Shown piece after piece: positions 1-11,352 of a DNA stretch of 64,000 nucleotides. Source of the stretch: Tolypeutes matacus (lineage: Eukaryota; Chordata; Mammalia; Cingulata; Chlamyphoridae); contig JAKSZT010054581.1 in NCBI GenBank assembly GCA_026826555.1, forward strand, positions 1,824,415 through 1,888,414, read 5' to 3'. Below the pieces are notes generated by a model, which did not search any database, was not told the origin of the DNA, and saw only the letters and a program-made list of their open reading frames with translations. A program made the translations under genes and the position numbers. Position 1 is the stretch's first letter. Each line of letters opens with the position of its first letter.

Positions 1-193
1 TGTCAACCCTGCACCACCAAGCCCAGTATTTTCACTACCCACCTGTCCTATCCTTCAATATGCAACTATAATCTATCACTTTACCATAGATTATGTCCAT
101 ATGGTGATGGCTCACAACCTACTCTTCTCTCTTTCTAACTTGTTAACCTATCTTTTAGACTGTGGTTCTCAGAGACTGCTCACTTTCCACAAT
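1..193 (-). repeat. L1 A 3' UTR, cut by the window edge
   Basis: This stretch lies downstream of the ORF2 stop on the L1 strand. It matches the C-rich stretches just downstream of ORF2 at about 34130-34390 and 38250-38400 by eye. No polyA tail is visible because the element continues beyond the window. Confidence 0.7.
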
Positions 194-1157
194 TCAGATC
201 AGTGAGGTCATATACTGTTCATTCTTCAATGCCTGCCTTGCTTCACTCAACATAAGGTCTTCAAGATTCATCCATGTTATTCCATGTGTTAACACTTTAT
301 TCCTTCTTACAGCTGAGTAATATTCCATTGTACATTTGTGCCACATTTTGCTTATCCATTCTTCTGTTGATGGGCACCGGGGCTGATTCCAACTTTTGGC
401 AATTGTGAACAATGCCGCTATGAATGTTGGTGTGCATATATCTGTTCATGTCTTTGCTTTCAATTCTTCTGGGTATATACCCAGCAGTGGAATTGTTGAA
501 TCATACAGAAGATCTATTGTTAGTTTTCTGAAGAGCCGCCAAACTGTCCTCCACAGTGGCTGGACTATACTGCAGTCCCACCAGCAGTGGATAAGGTTTC
601 CTATTCCTCCACATTGTCTTCAACACTTATATTCTGCTGTTTTTTTTAATAGCTGCCATTCTGATAGGTGTAAGATGGTATCTCATTGTAGTTTTGATTT
701 GCATTTCCCTAATAGCTAGAGATGTTGAGCATTTTTTTTTCATGTGCATTTTAGCACTTTGTATTTATTCCTTCAAGAAGTGTCCTTTCAAGTCACTTGC
801 CCATTTTTGTAATGGGTTGTTTGTCTTTTTATTTTCGAGGTGTAGGATTTCTTTATATATGCAGCATATTAGGCTCCTATTAGATATATGGTTGCCAAAT
901 ATTTTCTCCCATTGATTACACTGCCTTTTTATTTTCTTAATAATGCCTTTGAGGTGCAGAAGTTTTTAATTTTGAGGAGATCCCATTTATCTATTTTTAT
1001 TCTTGCTGCTTGTGCTTTGACTGTGAAGTTCATGAAACCAATTCTTATTACAAAGTCCTGTAGATGCTTCCCTATATTATCTTCCAAGGTCTTTATGGTT
1101 TTGGCTCTTATATTTAGATCTTTGATCCATCTTGAGTTGATTTGGTATAAGGTGTGA

Positions 1158-1162
1158 GATGG
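1158..1162. repeat. Target-site duplication, left copy (GATGG)
   Basis: GATGG is repeated at 1671-1675, on either side of the solo LTR. In other L1 copies in the window (for example near 39370) the sequence runs through here without interruption. Confidence 0.9.
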
Positions 1163-1670
1163 TGTAGCCCTTGGGGAATTTGATGTAATTATGAATTCCA
1201 AAAATATAATTGAATCATGCTTGTAAACTGGTCTGTTAATCTGGGCATGATTAGGTTAGGATTAGGGCGTTGAGCCCCACCCCTTGGTGGGTGGGGAATT
1301 GAATATAAAAGGCAAGGCAAAGGACAGTTGAAGCAGTCTTTTGAGAAGAAGTTTTGATGTTGGAAAGAAGGCCCCAGGGGAAGAGAAGCAAGCCCTTTGC
1401 CTGATTGTCTACAGCTGACCTTGTGGAGGAAACAGGAGCTAAGCCCGGAGAGAAACGCAGCCCCGGGAAGAGAGGAACCCCAGAAACCTGAACCCTGGCA
1501 AATGCCAGCAGCTGTCTTGCTCTAACACGTGGCAATAGACTGTGGTGAGAGAAGAAACTTAATGCTTTATGGCCTGGTATCTGTGGACTTCTACCTCAAA
1601 TAAATACCCTTTATAAAGACCAACCCATTTTTGGTATTTTACATTAGCACCCCTTTGGCTGACTAATACA
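1163..1670 (+). mobile_element. Solo LTR, family 1 copy 1 (ERVL/MaLR-like)
   Basis: This 508-bp element starts TGTAGCCC and ends CTAATACA, so it has the retroviral TG...CA ends. Perfect 5-bp duplications (GATGG) flank it, and it sits inside L1 A ORF2. An AATAAATACCC polyadenylation-type signal lies about 70 bp before the 3' end. Three more copies are in the window at 62186-62835 (plus strand), 22638-23274 (minus) and 31619-32404 (minus). The 5-bp duplication, the lack of internal sequence and the LTR tail resemble mammalian ERVL/MaLR solo LTRs. I cannot name the subfamily. Confidence 0.85.
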
Positions 1671-1675
1671 GATGG
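1671..1675. repeat. Target-site duplication, right copy (GATGG)
   Basis: Perfect match to 1158-1162. L1 ORF2 sequence resumes directly afterwards. Confidence 0.9.
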
Positions 1676-2230
1676 TATTCTTCACTCATTCTTTTGGATA
1701 GTGATATCCAGTCCTCCAAGCACCACTTGTTAAAAAGGACATTCTCTTCCAACTGAGTGGGCTTGGTGGCCTTGTCAAATATCAGATGACTGTATATGTG
1801 AGGATCTATATCAGAACTCTCAATTTGGTTTCATTGGTCAGTAGGTTTATCCTTGTGCCAATACCATGCAGATTTGATCACTGTACCTGTGTAGTATGTT
1901 TTAAAGTCAGGTAATGTGATACCTCCAACTTCATTTTTCTTTTTCAGTATGTCTTTGGCAATTCGGGGCCTCTTATCCTTCCAAATATATTTTGTAGTTA
2001 GTTTTTCCAGCTCCTTAAAAAATACAGTGTTGATTTTTATTAGGATTGCATTAAATCTGTAGATTAGTTTGGGTAGGATACTCATCTTGATGTTTAGTCT
2101 TTTTATCCATGAACAGGGAATATTTTTCCATTTATTTAAGTCTTCTTTGGATTCCTTTAACAGTGTTGTGTAGTTTTCTGTATATAAGTCCTTTACATCT
2201 TTAGTTAAATTTATTCCTATGTATTTTTTT

Positions 2231-2637
2231 TAAACAAATCTATTTTATTGGTACATATTAACAAAGCATACAATTCATTCAATGTGTACTATAATAGTAT
2301 TTGGTATAATCTCATAGTTGTGCATTCATCATTTCAATCATTATTAGAGTATTTTCATTATTTCAACAATAATAGTAAACAAAAAATGACAAACAATAAA
2401 CAAGAAAATTCCTCACCTCTCCATCTCTCTGTTTCCACTTCTTTTTTTTTTTAAATTTTTTATTTATATATATATAAATATATTTTAAGAGGTGCTTAGA
2501 TTACCGAAAATACTACACAGAACCCCCTGGGATTCCCATGTTGCCCACCCCCCACACCTCCCGCCACGTCCCACACAAACATCTCCCGCAAGTGTGGCCC
2601 ACCACCCTCAATGGACTTACACATCCTGGGGCCTCTT
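2231..2637 (-). mobile_element. Inserted L1 3'-end fragment of a second subfamily
   Basis: L1 A ORF2 is interrupted here. The inserted sequence matches, in reverse complement, the 3' part of the element at about 28310-28830, including the tract GTGGCCCACCACCCTCAATG. ORF2 resumes at about 2638. The T-rich left edge fits a 3' end lying on the left (minus orientation). I could not find a clear target-site duplication, so the boundaries are approximate. Confidence 0.65.
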
Positions 2638-4024
2638 TTAGTTACTTTAGTAAATGGTATTTTTTAAAAATTTCCTCCTCAGACTGCTCATTATTGGTGT
2701 ACAGAAATGCTACTGATTTTTGAGCATTGGTCTTGTAGCCTGTGACATTACTGAACTCCTTTATAAGTTCTAGAAGCTTTGCTGTAGATTTCTCAGGGCT
2801 TTCTTCATATAGGGTCATGTCATCTGCAAATAATGAAATTTTTACTTCTTCTTTTCCTAATCTGGATGGATTTTATATACTTTTCTTGCCTCAGTGCCCT
2901 AGCAAATACTTCTAAGACAATGTTAAATAGGAATGGTGATAGTTGGCATCCTAGTCTTGTTCCCAATCTCAGAGGGAAAGATTTTAGGATTTCACCATTG
3001 AAGATGATGTTAGCTTTGGGATTTTCATATATATGCTTTATCATATTCAGAAAGTTTCCTTCTATTCTTATCTTTTGCAGTGTTTTTGTCAAGAAAGAGT
3101 GCTGTATTTTGTCAAATGCTTTTTCTGCATCTATAGAGATGATCATGTGATTTTTTTCTTTCAATCTGTTTATGTGGTGTATTACATTGATTGATTTTCT
3201 TATATTGAACCATCCTTGCATACGCCAGATGAAACCCACTTGTTTATGGTGCATAATCCTTTTGATATGCTGTTGAATGTGATTAGCAAGTATTTGGTTG
3301 AGGATTTTAGCCTCTAGGTTCATTGTTCTGTAATTTTCCTTTCTTGGGGTATCTTTGTTTGGTTTTGGTTTTAGGGTAATATTGGCATCATAGAATGAGA
3401 TAGGCAACATTCCTTCTACTTCTATTTTTTGGAAGAGCTTAAGTAGAATAGGTGTTAGTTCTTTCCGGAATGTTTGGTAGAATTCAGCTGTGAATCTTTC
3501 TGGTCCTTGGCTCTTCTTAGTTGGGAAGTTTTTAATGCCTGAGTCTACCTCTTTACTTGTAATTGGATTGTGGAGTTCATCAATTTCTTCTTTCATCAAT
3601 GTAGTCTGTTTGTGAGTTTCTAGAAACTTGTCCATTTCTGCTAAATTATCATTCTTGTTGACACATAATTTTACAAAGTATCCTCTTATGATACTCTTTA
3701 TTTCTTTGGGGTCAGTAGTAATATCCCCTTGCTCATTCCTTATTTTGTGTATTTGCATCTGTTCTTTCTTTTTCTTTGTTAGTCTGGCTAAGGGTTTGCC
3801 AATTTTATTGATCTTCTCAAAGAACCAACTTTTGGTTTTGTTTATTTTTTCTAGTGCTTTCTTATTCTCTATTTCATTTAGTTCTCCTCTAATCTTCCAC
3901 TTAGTTTTTCCAGTGTTTGCCTCATGTATTTTTAGGCACCCCAATTAAGTGTATAAATGTTTATGATTTTTCTCTCTTCTTGAGAGATTATCCCTTTTAT
4001 TAATATATAGTGTCCATCTTTGTC

Positions 4025-4030
4025 CCTTAC
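4025..4030. repeat. Provirus target-site duplication, left copy (CCTTAC)
   Basis: CCTTAC lies directly before the LTR and is repeated at 11766-11771. A 6-bp duplication is the size produced by betaretrovirus integrases. The target is the endonuclease part of L1 A ORF2. Confidence 0.92.
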
Positions 4031-4448
4031 TGTTGCCGGTCAGGCTCTGGGTCCGTGAAAACGGTGCCGCGGATGAGAAAGAAAGAATAAGACAAAGAAA
4101 AACTGGGATCAGGGGACTCTCCGTCAGATATGCAGAGAAGAGCCCTGCCACCTCATAAGGTGTGGCTTTTATTTTGGCTTTAGAACAAAGAAAATATGTA
4201 TGTACATATACAAAGTCAATAGATACTTGACAGTTTACATTTTACTAAAATGAGCAAGTCTTAAAAGTTAATGGCTCAGTTCCTCTTTTTCTTCCTGAAA
4301 TTCACAGACATTGTAAATCTTACAAGCTCAAGATGTTTCCCCACCCAGCTCCTATTAGCATGAGACTGGAGGGCTTGTTTCCTACATTCCAGGGTGACCT
4401 TCTATTCTTTCAGTTGCCATGGCCTTTAATTGAAACTCCATTATTTCA
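4031..4448 (-). repeat. ERV-K 3' LTR
   Basis: This 418-bp LTR lies next to the polypurine tract, so it is the 3' LTR of the minus-strand provirus. On the coding strand it begins TGAAATAATGGAG and ends CGGCAACA. The AATAAA polyadenylation signal is at 4168-4173. Compared with the 5' LTR it has 5 extra bases close to the U3 end and 5 substitutions. No clear TATA box was seen. Confidence 0.95.
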
Positions 4449-4457
4449 CCCTTTTTT
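4449..4457 (-). promoter_or_regulatory. Polypurine tract (plus-strand primer site)
   Basis: On the coding strand this reads AAAAAAGGG and directly abuts the TG that starts the 3' LTR. That is the position and composition expected of a retroviral polypurine tract. Confidence 0.88.
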
Positions 4458-6241
4458 ATTAATTAAAGCTCATAGGAACCATTATATAAGCTCATACAAG
4501 GTGACCTCCTGTCACACTTGTCTTCTTCCATAGGCTCTTGTGACTGTGCCTGTCTTAGGTTGTTCTCCTCTGAGAATCTTACCCATCATTGACTACCAGT
4601 CAAGCTTTTGAGCTCTTACATGGAAGGTAATTTCATTAATATTTATGCTTCTTCAGGTTCCTTAATGAATATTTTTTGTGCAGATATTTAGTATTAAGAT
4701 CAAGGGGTTATTAGTAGAATCTTTCTACTAAGTAATGTAAAATTAGTTTTTCATGGCCATGTTTCTTAACATAAATGCATTTATCGGGTCTAATTACTCT
4801 AACCTTAACAATACAAACAGTTAAAACACATATAACAATAATTCCAAATCCAATCCAAAATGATATTTGAACTGTTTTTTGTTTCCACCAATGAAATGCC
4901 TGCACCAGTGGTTTCTTTCAATCTGTTTGATACATGCTCAATGCCTTCTTTTGCAATTCTAAAATAATTATAGAAACATTATGCTTATATCCAATCAAGT
5001 GATTTTTCACTTCCTCCCAATCATGTTTCTATTATTATAAGCCAAAAAAGTAATACAAATAGAACTTTCATTCCAATCATATTCAAGAGCTCTTAACAAG
5101 TTTAAATTATAAATTTGATTACCCAAATGTATAATAGTTGTTTCAAGATCATTCATAAGATTATTCAGTTCCATATCAATGTGAGACTGGCTATGCCACG
5201 TATCTCACTTGCATTTTTATGCCAGTCCTTAACATCTTGTTGATTCTGGACTCCTTGATGCAGGGCTGTGCCAGTGAGACTGCTGCAGCAGTTATGATGT
5301 GAATCAGTCCCAAAATTCCTGCTATTAAAAGTCCAATCAGTCTTTTAGTTCTTTTTAAATAATGGTCAAGGAAACGCCACAGTAACTGGGATTCTTGAGA
5401 CTGCTGCCAATGTCTGGTCATCTGAACCGGTAACCATAATCCTTTTCTTCTTCTTGCTATAAAAAAGAGTTTGATTTTCCTGCAAATATGAATTCTTAAA
5501 ACATGTAAATAAGGAGCAATTGAAGCAATTAATATTCCTTTCACCAAAAATTACTGTTCCAATGATATAACTATAGGATCTCGTACACATATTGTAAGAA
5601 ATTGAGTTGATTTTCTTTTTCAAATAGTAATATCAGTTTTGCTGCCTTGCCTTACAAAAATTGGACCTGTTCCCAAAAATAATTTCCACAAATAACTTTG
5701 AGTTTTGTTAAGTTTAGTGTCCCATGGTTGTGGGATATATCTTCCTTGATTTTTCCAAATTATTGAGCTGTTAGTAAATGCTGTATTACCAAAATTCCAG
5801 AAATAAGGATTACTGTCATTAGTGATTATGGTTGAATTATTAATGAACCAAGATATGGTTGTTTTTAATAGGTTTCGGCATCCCTATAAGGGCCCGATCC
5901 TTTACAATTCCATAGGAATCATTAAACAACACAACCTCTGTAAGCCCATGACAAATATGCCATTTGTCATTAAGTAGTCTGTTGTGAGATTAATTAAGAT
6001 AAATTGGGTAAGACTCATCACTCTAAGTCAACAGCTCTAGAAGAGGTGAGTTGGTTATGTATGCCCAATAAGTGTAATTATGGTGTGGTATCTTACCTTG
6101 ACCTAATACTTTACCTATAATTAATCCAATGTAAAACCACCATGTCCATAGTTTAAGTCTTGTCAGCATCTTCAACTCTAGGCTTGATTTTTCTGGAGGG
6201 GATCCACTGCTCTTCTCCTGTTTCTGTAATGATAAGAGCAA
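4458..6241 (-). pseudogene. env: ERV-K env, broken
   Basis: The N-terminal part is open at 6241-6023 and includes a hydrophobic signal-like segment (WTWWFYIGLIIGKVLG), and it overlaps the end of pol. The surface subunit is then interrupted by stops. Its C-terminal part is seen at 5623-5366, and the basic cleavage region (ARRRKG) at about 5460-5440. A frameshift falls in an A-rich run at this cleavage region. The transmembrane subunit follows in another frame (5547-5191) with a hydrophobic fusion-peptide-like stretch, LIGLLIAGILGLI, and a membrane anchor appears at 4905-4711. The surface part spans only about 800 bp, which by comparison with the betaretrovirus group suggests internal loss of several hundred bases. 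The product would be non-functional. Confidence 0.85.
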
Positions 6242-7706
6242 AACCTCGGCCCCAAAATTTTACCTCTCCTTTTTCCCATTTATTGGTTGTTTCATTTTTC
6301 CAGTATATTGGTTGTCCACATTTTTCATTTTCATTCCTTTTTTTATTAACCTTCCAATGTCTTTCTGCTGCTGTGGTATTAGAAATTTGTTGTCTATTAA
6401 GAAAATTTAAGGTAAGCAATGCTTTAGACAGTTTGTCTTTAGCAGATTCTCCTCCATCTCCCCCTTTTTGTTTTTGCAACATTAATTTTAATAAGTGATT
6501 ACTTTTTTCTACTATCACTTGTCCCTGAGTGTTATATGGAATTCCTGTAACATGTTTAATATTCCAGTCACTGCAAAATTTTTTGAAAGATTGACTAAGA
6601 TAGGCAGGCCCATTATCAGTTTTTAGCTGTGCTGGCAGGCCCATTACAGCAAAACAATGTAATAAATGAGAATGTACGTGTGAGGCCTTTTCACCAGCTT
6701 GAGCAGTTGCCCAAATAAAATTAGAATATGTATCCACTGTCACATGCACATACTGAAGGCGGCCAAAAGAGGGCACATGCGTGACATCCATTTGCCAAAT
6801 TTCATTAGGATGTTCTCCACAGGGATTAGTTCCTGGAGAAAAAGTGGGGGCATTTATGGGCCCACAAGTAGGACATTGTCTAACAATCCTCTTACTTTCT
6901 TTTACTGTTAAGTGGGGATATTTATGACGTAAGTCAGAAGCATTAGTATGTGTAAGTTTATGATAATCAGCAGCACATTCTGTATGAGCAATAAGTTTAT
7001 CTACTAAATCATTTTGTGAAGCCATAGGGCCAGGAAGTTGAGAATGGGAATGAATATGAGTAATATAGATTGGATTAGATCGTTCATGAACAGCCTTTTG
7101 TAATTGTAGGAAAAGAACTTCTAATTCAGAAGCTGAAGTTATTTGAGCTGTTTCTATATGACAAACAACATGACAAACATAAGCAGAATCAGACACAATA
7201 TTTAAAGGCTCAGAAACATCAGCTAGCAATTGAATAACAGCCATAAGTTCTACCTTTTGGGCAGATAAATAAGGTGTTTTCCAAGATTTTGTAGTTGGGC
7301 CTAAATAGCCTGCATTTCCATTACTGCTGCCATCAGTGTAGTAAGTTGGAGCAGCAGAGAGTGGTTGTTGTTTCACAACCTTAGGAAGAATCCATGAAGT
7401 ACGTTTTAAAAACTGTAAAAATTTTGAATTTGGAAAGTGATTGTCAATTGTTCCAATAAAATCTGCTAAGGCCACTTGCCAAGAGTTACTGAACTGCCAG
7501 AGCTGAGAAAGCTCCTGCTTTGTAAGTTCTAATATGATTTTATCAGGATCTCTAGCCATAAGCTGTCTCAGGCGAATACGGCCTTTTGATATTATTGCTG
7601 AGATTTTTTCAGGATAAGTATTAAGATTTTTGTATCTTTGTTGGGTAGGAATATCCATTCTATTATGCCCTCCTCTTGCGAAAGTATCCCAGTAGGGGAA
7701 TGGCAA
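6153..7706 (-). pseudogene. pol: ERV-K pol, RNase H and integrase part
   Basis: This long open frame (517 codons from the first Met) holds the end of the RT connection, RNase H and integrase. RNase H acidic residues are visible in TDGSSNG (about residue 125), VELMA (153) and VSDSAY (173). Integrase has the zinc motif HKLTH...CPTC (249-281) and core acids D307 (QMDVTH), D364 (KTDNGP) and E400 (VIVEKSN). D364 and E400 are 35 residues apart, the DD35E pattern. The C-terminal domain ends near IPSRKIKPR. It lies one frame away from the RT part, so a frameshift in about 7600-7700 splits pol. This domain is otherwise the best-preserved part of the provirus. Confidence 0.92.
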
Positions 7707-8704
7707 GATGGAAATATTAAAAGAGAAATTGGAAGATTAACATTTATCCTTGTTAGTTGGCTGTTTTGCACTCTTTTTTCCAACCATTTTAACTCCTCTT
7801 TTGCTTCTGGGCTTAAAATGCGAGGGCTATTTAAGTCAGGGTCTCCTGTTAGGGTATTGAAAAGATTAGTTAAAGCATAAGTTGGAATTCCTAAAGTAGG
7901 CCGTACCCAATTAATATCACCCAGTAATTTCTGAAAATCATTTAAAGTACGTAAATTATCAGTTCGAAACTGGACCTTTTGTGGAGTTATAATATTTCTA
8001 TTAATAGTATGACCTAAATATTGAAAAGGAAGCTGTTTTTGAAATTTTTCTTCTGCTATTTGCAACCCATGTTGAGGAAGAATTTCTTTAGCCAGCTGAA
8101 ATAATTGTTTCAGCTCTGAAGATTGCTCAGTGTCAAAAAGAATATCATCCATATAATGAATAATCATAGCCTTAGGAAATTGTTTTCGTAAAATTTGTAA
8201 TGTAATGTGAACAAAGGATTGACATAATTTAGGACTGTTCATCATTCCCTGAGGTAAAACTTTCCACTGATATCGTTCAGTAGGAGCTGAATGATTAATA
8301 GAAGGAATAGTAAACGCAAATTTTTCTCTATCATTTGGATTAAGAGGAATATTAAAGAAACAATCTTTTAAATCAATAATAATAATATGCCAATTTTGTG
8401 GGATCATAGCTGGGGATGGCAAACCAGGCTGTAAAGATCCCATAGGTTGAATAACTTTGTTAATTTCACGCAAATCTGTTAACATGCGCCATTTGCCAGA
8501 TTTCTTTTTAATTACAAAAACTGGAGAATTCCACAGACTAGTAGAGGGCTCAATATGCCCTGCCATTAACTGCTCCTGCACTAATTCTTTCAGGGCTTCC
8601 AATTTTTCTTTCGGAAGGGGCCACTGTTCTACCCAGATAGGTTTGTTTGTCAGCCATTTTAAAGGCAATGCGAAGCCCTTTGTAACAGTAGCCCCTACTC
8701 TAAA
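7592..8704 (-). pseudogene. pol: ERV-K pol, reverse transcriptase part
   Basis: The pol frame opens at the slippery site (8701-8707) and stays open to 7592. The first Met is at 8668, but translation would be expected as a pro-pol fusion by -1 frameshift. RT motifs are intact: WNSPVFVIKKKSGKWR, IIDLKDCFF, LPQGM and the catalytic YMDD at 8155-8144. The frame ends early at 7592, where the following connection/RNase H sequence continues in the next frame. That single shift is the only break I see in the RT segment. Confidence 0.93.
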
Positions 8705-9602
8705 TTTGAATATCCTAGGCCAGGGTAGTCTCCAATAAGTCGCATTTCAGGTCGGGAAGGGGGAGCATATTGCATGTGAGTAATAAGATGTTTAGCTGTA
8801 TCAGAAACATGAGGAATATTCAAATAAGCTCCCCATTGGTATAATAAGTCTCTTCCCCATAAATTAAGTCCTACATCTGCAACATAAGGTTGCAGAGCGG
8901 CCTCTTGTCCTTCTGGACCTTCTACCTTAAATATCTGAGTACTCTGGTAAACATCCGTCATTGTGCCAACGCCAGTGAAAACTGTAGGCACCTTCTGCAA
9001 AGTCTAAGCTTGTGGCCAATATCGTTTAGCAATAATAGAAACATCAGCCCCAGTATCCACCAATCCTAAAAATATCTTTCTGTTTATTTTTATGGTAATT
9101 TCAGGCCTTTCATCTCCAATTGCTGTTTGCCAAAAAACTTTATGCCCAGTGGAACCAAATTCTTCTGCACATTTTAAAGGAGGTTTACGATACGGTAACA
9201 AAAGAAGTTGAGCTATGCTATCTCCTGATTCAATCTGATAGGGAGTTAAAGTTTGTACCAATAAACAAATTTCTCCATCAAAATTGGAGTTAATGATCCC
9301 GGTTTGCACCAAAACACCTTGGGTCATAAGACTGCTAAGGCCAATAATGAAACCTACATTGTTTTCTGGGATAGGCCCTTTAATTCCTGTTCTTATTTTT
9401 TGTATACCAAGTGAAGGCGTAATGAACTTGGTTTCAGCTGAGGGAAGATCGACAGCTGCACTGCCTTTAGTAACCGCCTTAAGCTCTGTTACAGGCTGGA
9501 GTGAGCTGCTCCGTTGCTGACTGGGTAGGTTTGAGCAAGGCCGGGAAATGTGCTCATATTGTTTGTCTGAGGGCCTTGAGCGAGGCCCGCATGGAAGTTT
9601 CC
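8695..9602 (-). pseudogene. pro: ERV-K pro: dUTPase and aspartic protease
   Basis: Entered by -1 frameshift at 9597-9603, this frame has no initiation codon of its own near the start. The first half is a dUTPase-like domain. Motif 3 reads GIINSNFDGEI (about 9300-9268), with Asn and Phe where the active family usually has Asp and Tyr. A motif-5-like FGSTG follows. The protease active site LVDTGAD is at about 9060-9043 and the C-terminal protease tract GLNLWGRDLL at about 8850. An in-frame TAG at 9004-9006 truncates the protease, after which the same frame continues to 8695. The dUTPase is probably catalytically dead and the protease would be incomplete. Confidence 0.9.
8701..8707 (-). promoter_or_regulatory. 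Predicted pro-pol -1 ribosomal frameshift site (A AAT TTA)
   Basis: On the coding strand AAATTTA sits in phase with the pro frame as A AAT TTA, a canonical X XXY YYZ slippery heptamer. The pro frame stops two codons later (GAG TAG), and a -1 slip enters the open pol frame. I did not fold the downstream sequence for a pseudoknot. Confidence 0.85.
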
Positions 9603-11218
9603 CGACTTATTAATGAGAGTGCCATTTTTATGATATTTAGAATGGCATTCCTTGGCCCAGTGCAACCCTTTCTGACATATAGGACATACGCGAGTCGGTA
9701 TTGATCTATTATTGCCGCTAGGTGGCGCTCTTACACCAGTTTTGGCTTGGCAATCTTTTTTCATATGACCTGGTTTCCCACATTTAAAGCAATTTAAATT
9801 ATTAATCATAGGACTATGTCCCTTTATAGCAGCTGCAAGAAGGGTCATGTTATATGTATTAGACCCAATGTCTTGGCATGCCCTTATATAATCCTGTAAA
9901 GTACCTCCATTTGCCTTTATTGGATGCAAAGCCTTTTTACACTCACTATTAGCATTATCAAAAGACAACATCAGAATAAGCATCTCTTTAAGGTCAGGCT
10001 GAGTTACTGTCTTGTTGACTACATCTGCCAGCCTAGCTACAAATTCAATGTAAGGTTCAGTATTTCCTTGAACAATTTTTGAAAATGATTGTACAGCCTG
10101 TCCAGGAGTAGAGATTCGTCTCCAGGCAGCTAGGCAGCACAATCGCACTTGTACAATGGCAATATCATCATATTGAGCTTGGCAAGGAACTCCAGCCCAT
10201 TGACCTATTCCTAATATTTATTCAGCAGTAATAGGCACTGGTGGATTTTGCTGTTGATTTCGTTGTGCTACAATATTAGCTTCATCAGCCCACCAAGTTT
10301 TAAATTGTAAAAATTCTGCTGGACTAAGAACAGCTTGAGCTAACAAATCCCAGTCCCAGGGTATTAATCTGTCTGCTTGTGCCATTCCTTGCACCAATCC
10401 TTGAGTATAAGGAGAATTTACACCATATTGAGTGCATGCTTGTTTTAATTCTTTGATAGTTTTAAAAGGAATAGGAGCATGCTCATACTGTACACCCCCT
10501 TGGGGATTGTCAGCATCTGCTGGAATTTGAGTTACTGTTACTGGAAAAGTAGAAAGGAGTTGCATAGCCTCTGAATCTCCTTCTCTACTTCCCTGTGTTA
10601 TACTTTTCATAATTGAGGAGGATGGTGCTGGCACAGAAACAGAAACTTTAGGAGGGTCATCAAATGTTGTAAAAAATGGATCAGCAGATGCCTTAGGTGG
10701 CGCAGATGCTGGCTCAAAAGACAACAAATCATAATTTGGAGCAGACGGCATAGTGACCACTGAGAAAGCTCCATAAGCTTCCTCTTTCCTTTTCTTCTTT
10801 CTATTAGACCTGAGTCTATCTGTTCCTGCCTGCTCACTAACCCCCTCAAGTACATTTTCATCAAAATCACCATTAGCTTGTTCTGCCATCGGTCCAGCAA
10901 TAGCAGTATCCTGTTCACAATCTTCATCCTCATCTGATTGCAAAGGTTCAAGAGCAACAGAAATAAGACTACACAAAGACCATACATGAAGGGGAATTAT
11001 TTCTCCCCCTTGATGAGCTCTTTTTAAAGCTTTCATCACTAACTTCCATTGTTCCAGGTTTAAAATATCCCACCCTTGCGGCTGAAACCAATAACATGTT
11101 TCTGTACAAGAGAAAAAAGTTCCTCAAAAGCCGAGGATTTAATAGTTACACCGGTGCATTTTAATAAACTTTTTAACACTCTAGAGAACTCTTCAAAGTT
11201 CGACTGCTGATTACCCAT
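9489..11218 (-). pseudogene. gag: ERV-K gag, broken by a frameshift and a stop
   Basis: The start is the ATG at 11218, which gives MGNQQS, a myristoylation-type matrix N-terminus. The matrix frame stops at 11060 after a small frameshift near 11100. The next frame is open from the overlap through 11039-10218 and covers the end of matrix, a proline/acid-rich linker and the N-terminal capsid. An in-frame TAA at 10218-10220 interrupts capsid, and the same frame continues through 10148-9489. This last part holds the major homology region (QGNTEPYIEFVARL) and two intact zinc knuckles of the CX2CX4HX4C type (at about 9791-9750 and 9686-9645). Without repair or readthrough no full Gag can be made. 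Confidence 0.92.
9597..9603 (-). promoter_or_regulatory. Predicted gag-pro -1 ribosomal frameshift site (G GGA AAC)
   Basis: GGGAAAC on the coding strand is in phase with gag as G GGA AAC, a heptamer used at betaretrovirus gag-pro junctions. After a -1 slip the pro frame is open through the dUTPase. Gag ends downstream at 9489. I did not test RNA structure. Confidence 0.87.
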
Positions 11219-11332
11219 TACCCTGATGATTCCAAGGATGAAACTTACCTTTTCTGTTTCTTTTTCTTTTAAAACCGCTCTCAGGAGCTCCTTGGTCTGC
11301 GCACTGACTGAAAGAAAAGTTTCGTTTTCAGT

Positions 11333-11350
11333 GCCCCACGCTGGGCGCCA
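11333..11350 (-). promoter_or_regulatory. Primer binding site, lysine tRNA type
   Basis: On the coding strand, two bases after the 5' LTR, the sequence starts TGGCGCCCAGCGTGGGGC. This fits the lysine tRNA (Lys1,2) complement used by many betaretroviruses, with one apparent mismatch. It supports the ERV-K label. Confidence 0.88.
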
Positions 11351-11352
11351 TA

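Larger units (their letters stand above)
194..4030 (-). pseudogene. L1 A ORF2 pseudogene: endonuclease remainder, reverse transcriptase and C-terminal part
   Basis: ORF2 encodes the L1 endonuclease/reverse transcriptase. The C-terminal end is recognisable at 412-194, with the tract MEYYSAVRRNK typical of the L1 C-terminal segment. The RT core lies in a 374-codon open stretch (3944-2820) with [13 protein letters not shown] and the conserved [11 protein letters not shown] frameshift near 2850 moves the catalytic FADD (about 2818-2829) out of the open frame. Frameshifts and stops recur throughout, and a solo LTR (1163-1670) and an L1 3'-end fragment (about 2231-2637) split the gene. The N-terminal endonuclease start lies across the provirus at 11772-12020. 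Confidence 0.9.

Noticed and set aside
2833..3948. Plus-strand hydrophobic frames (2833-3150, 3628-3948, and similar at 41896-42369).
   Set aside because: They are antisense shadows of the minus-strand L1 ORF2, where A-rich codons give leucine/phenylalanine-rich antisense frames.
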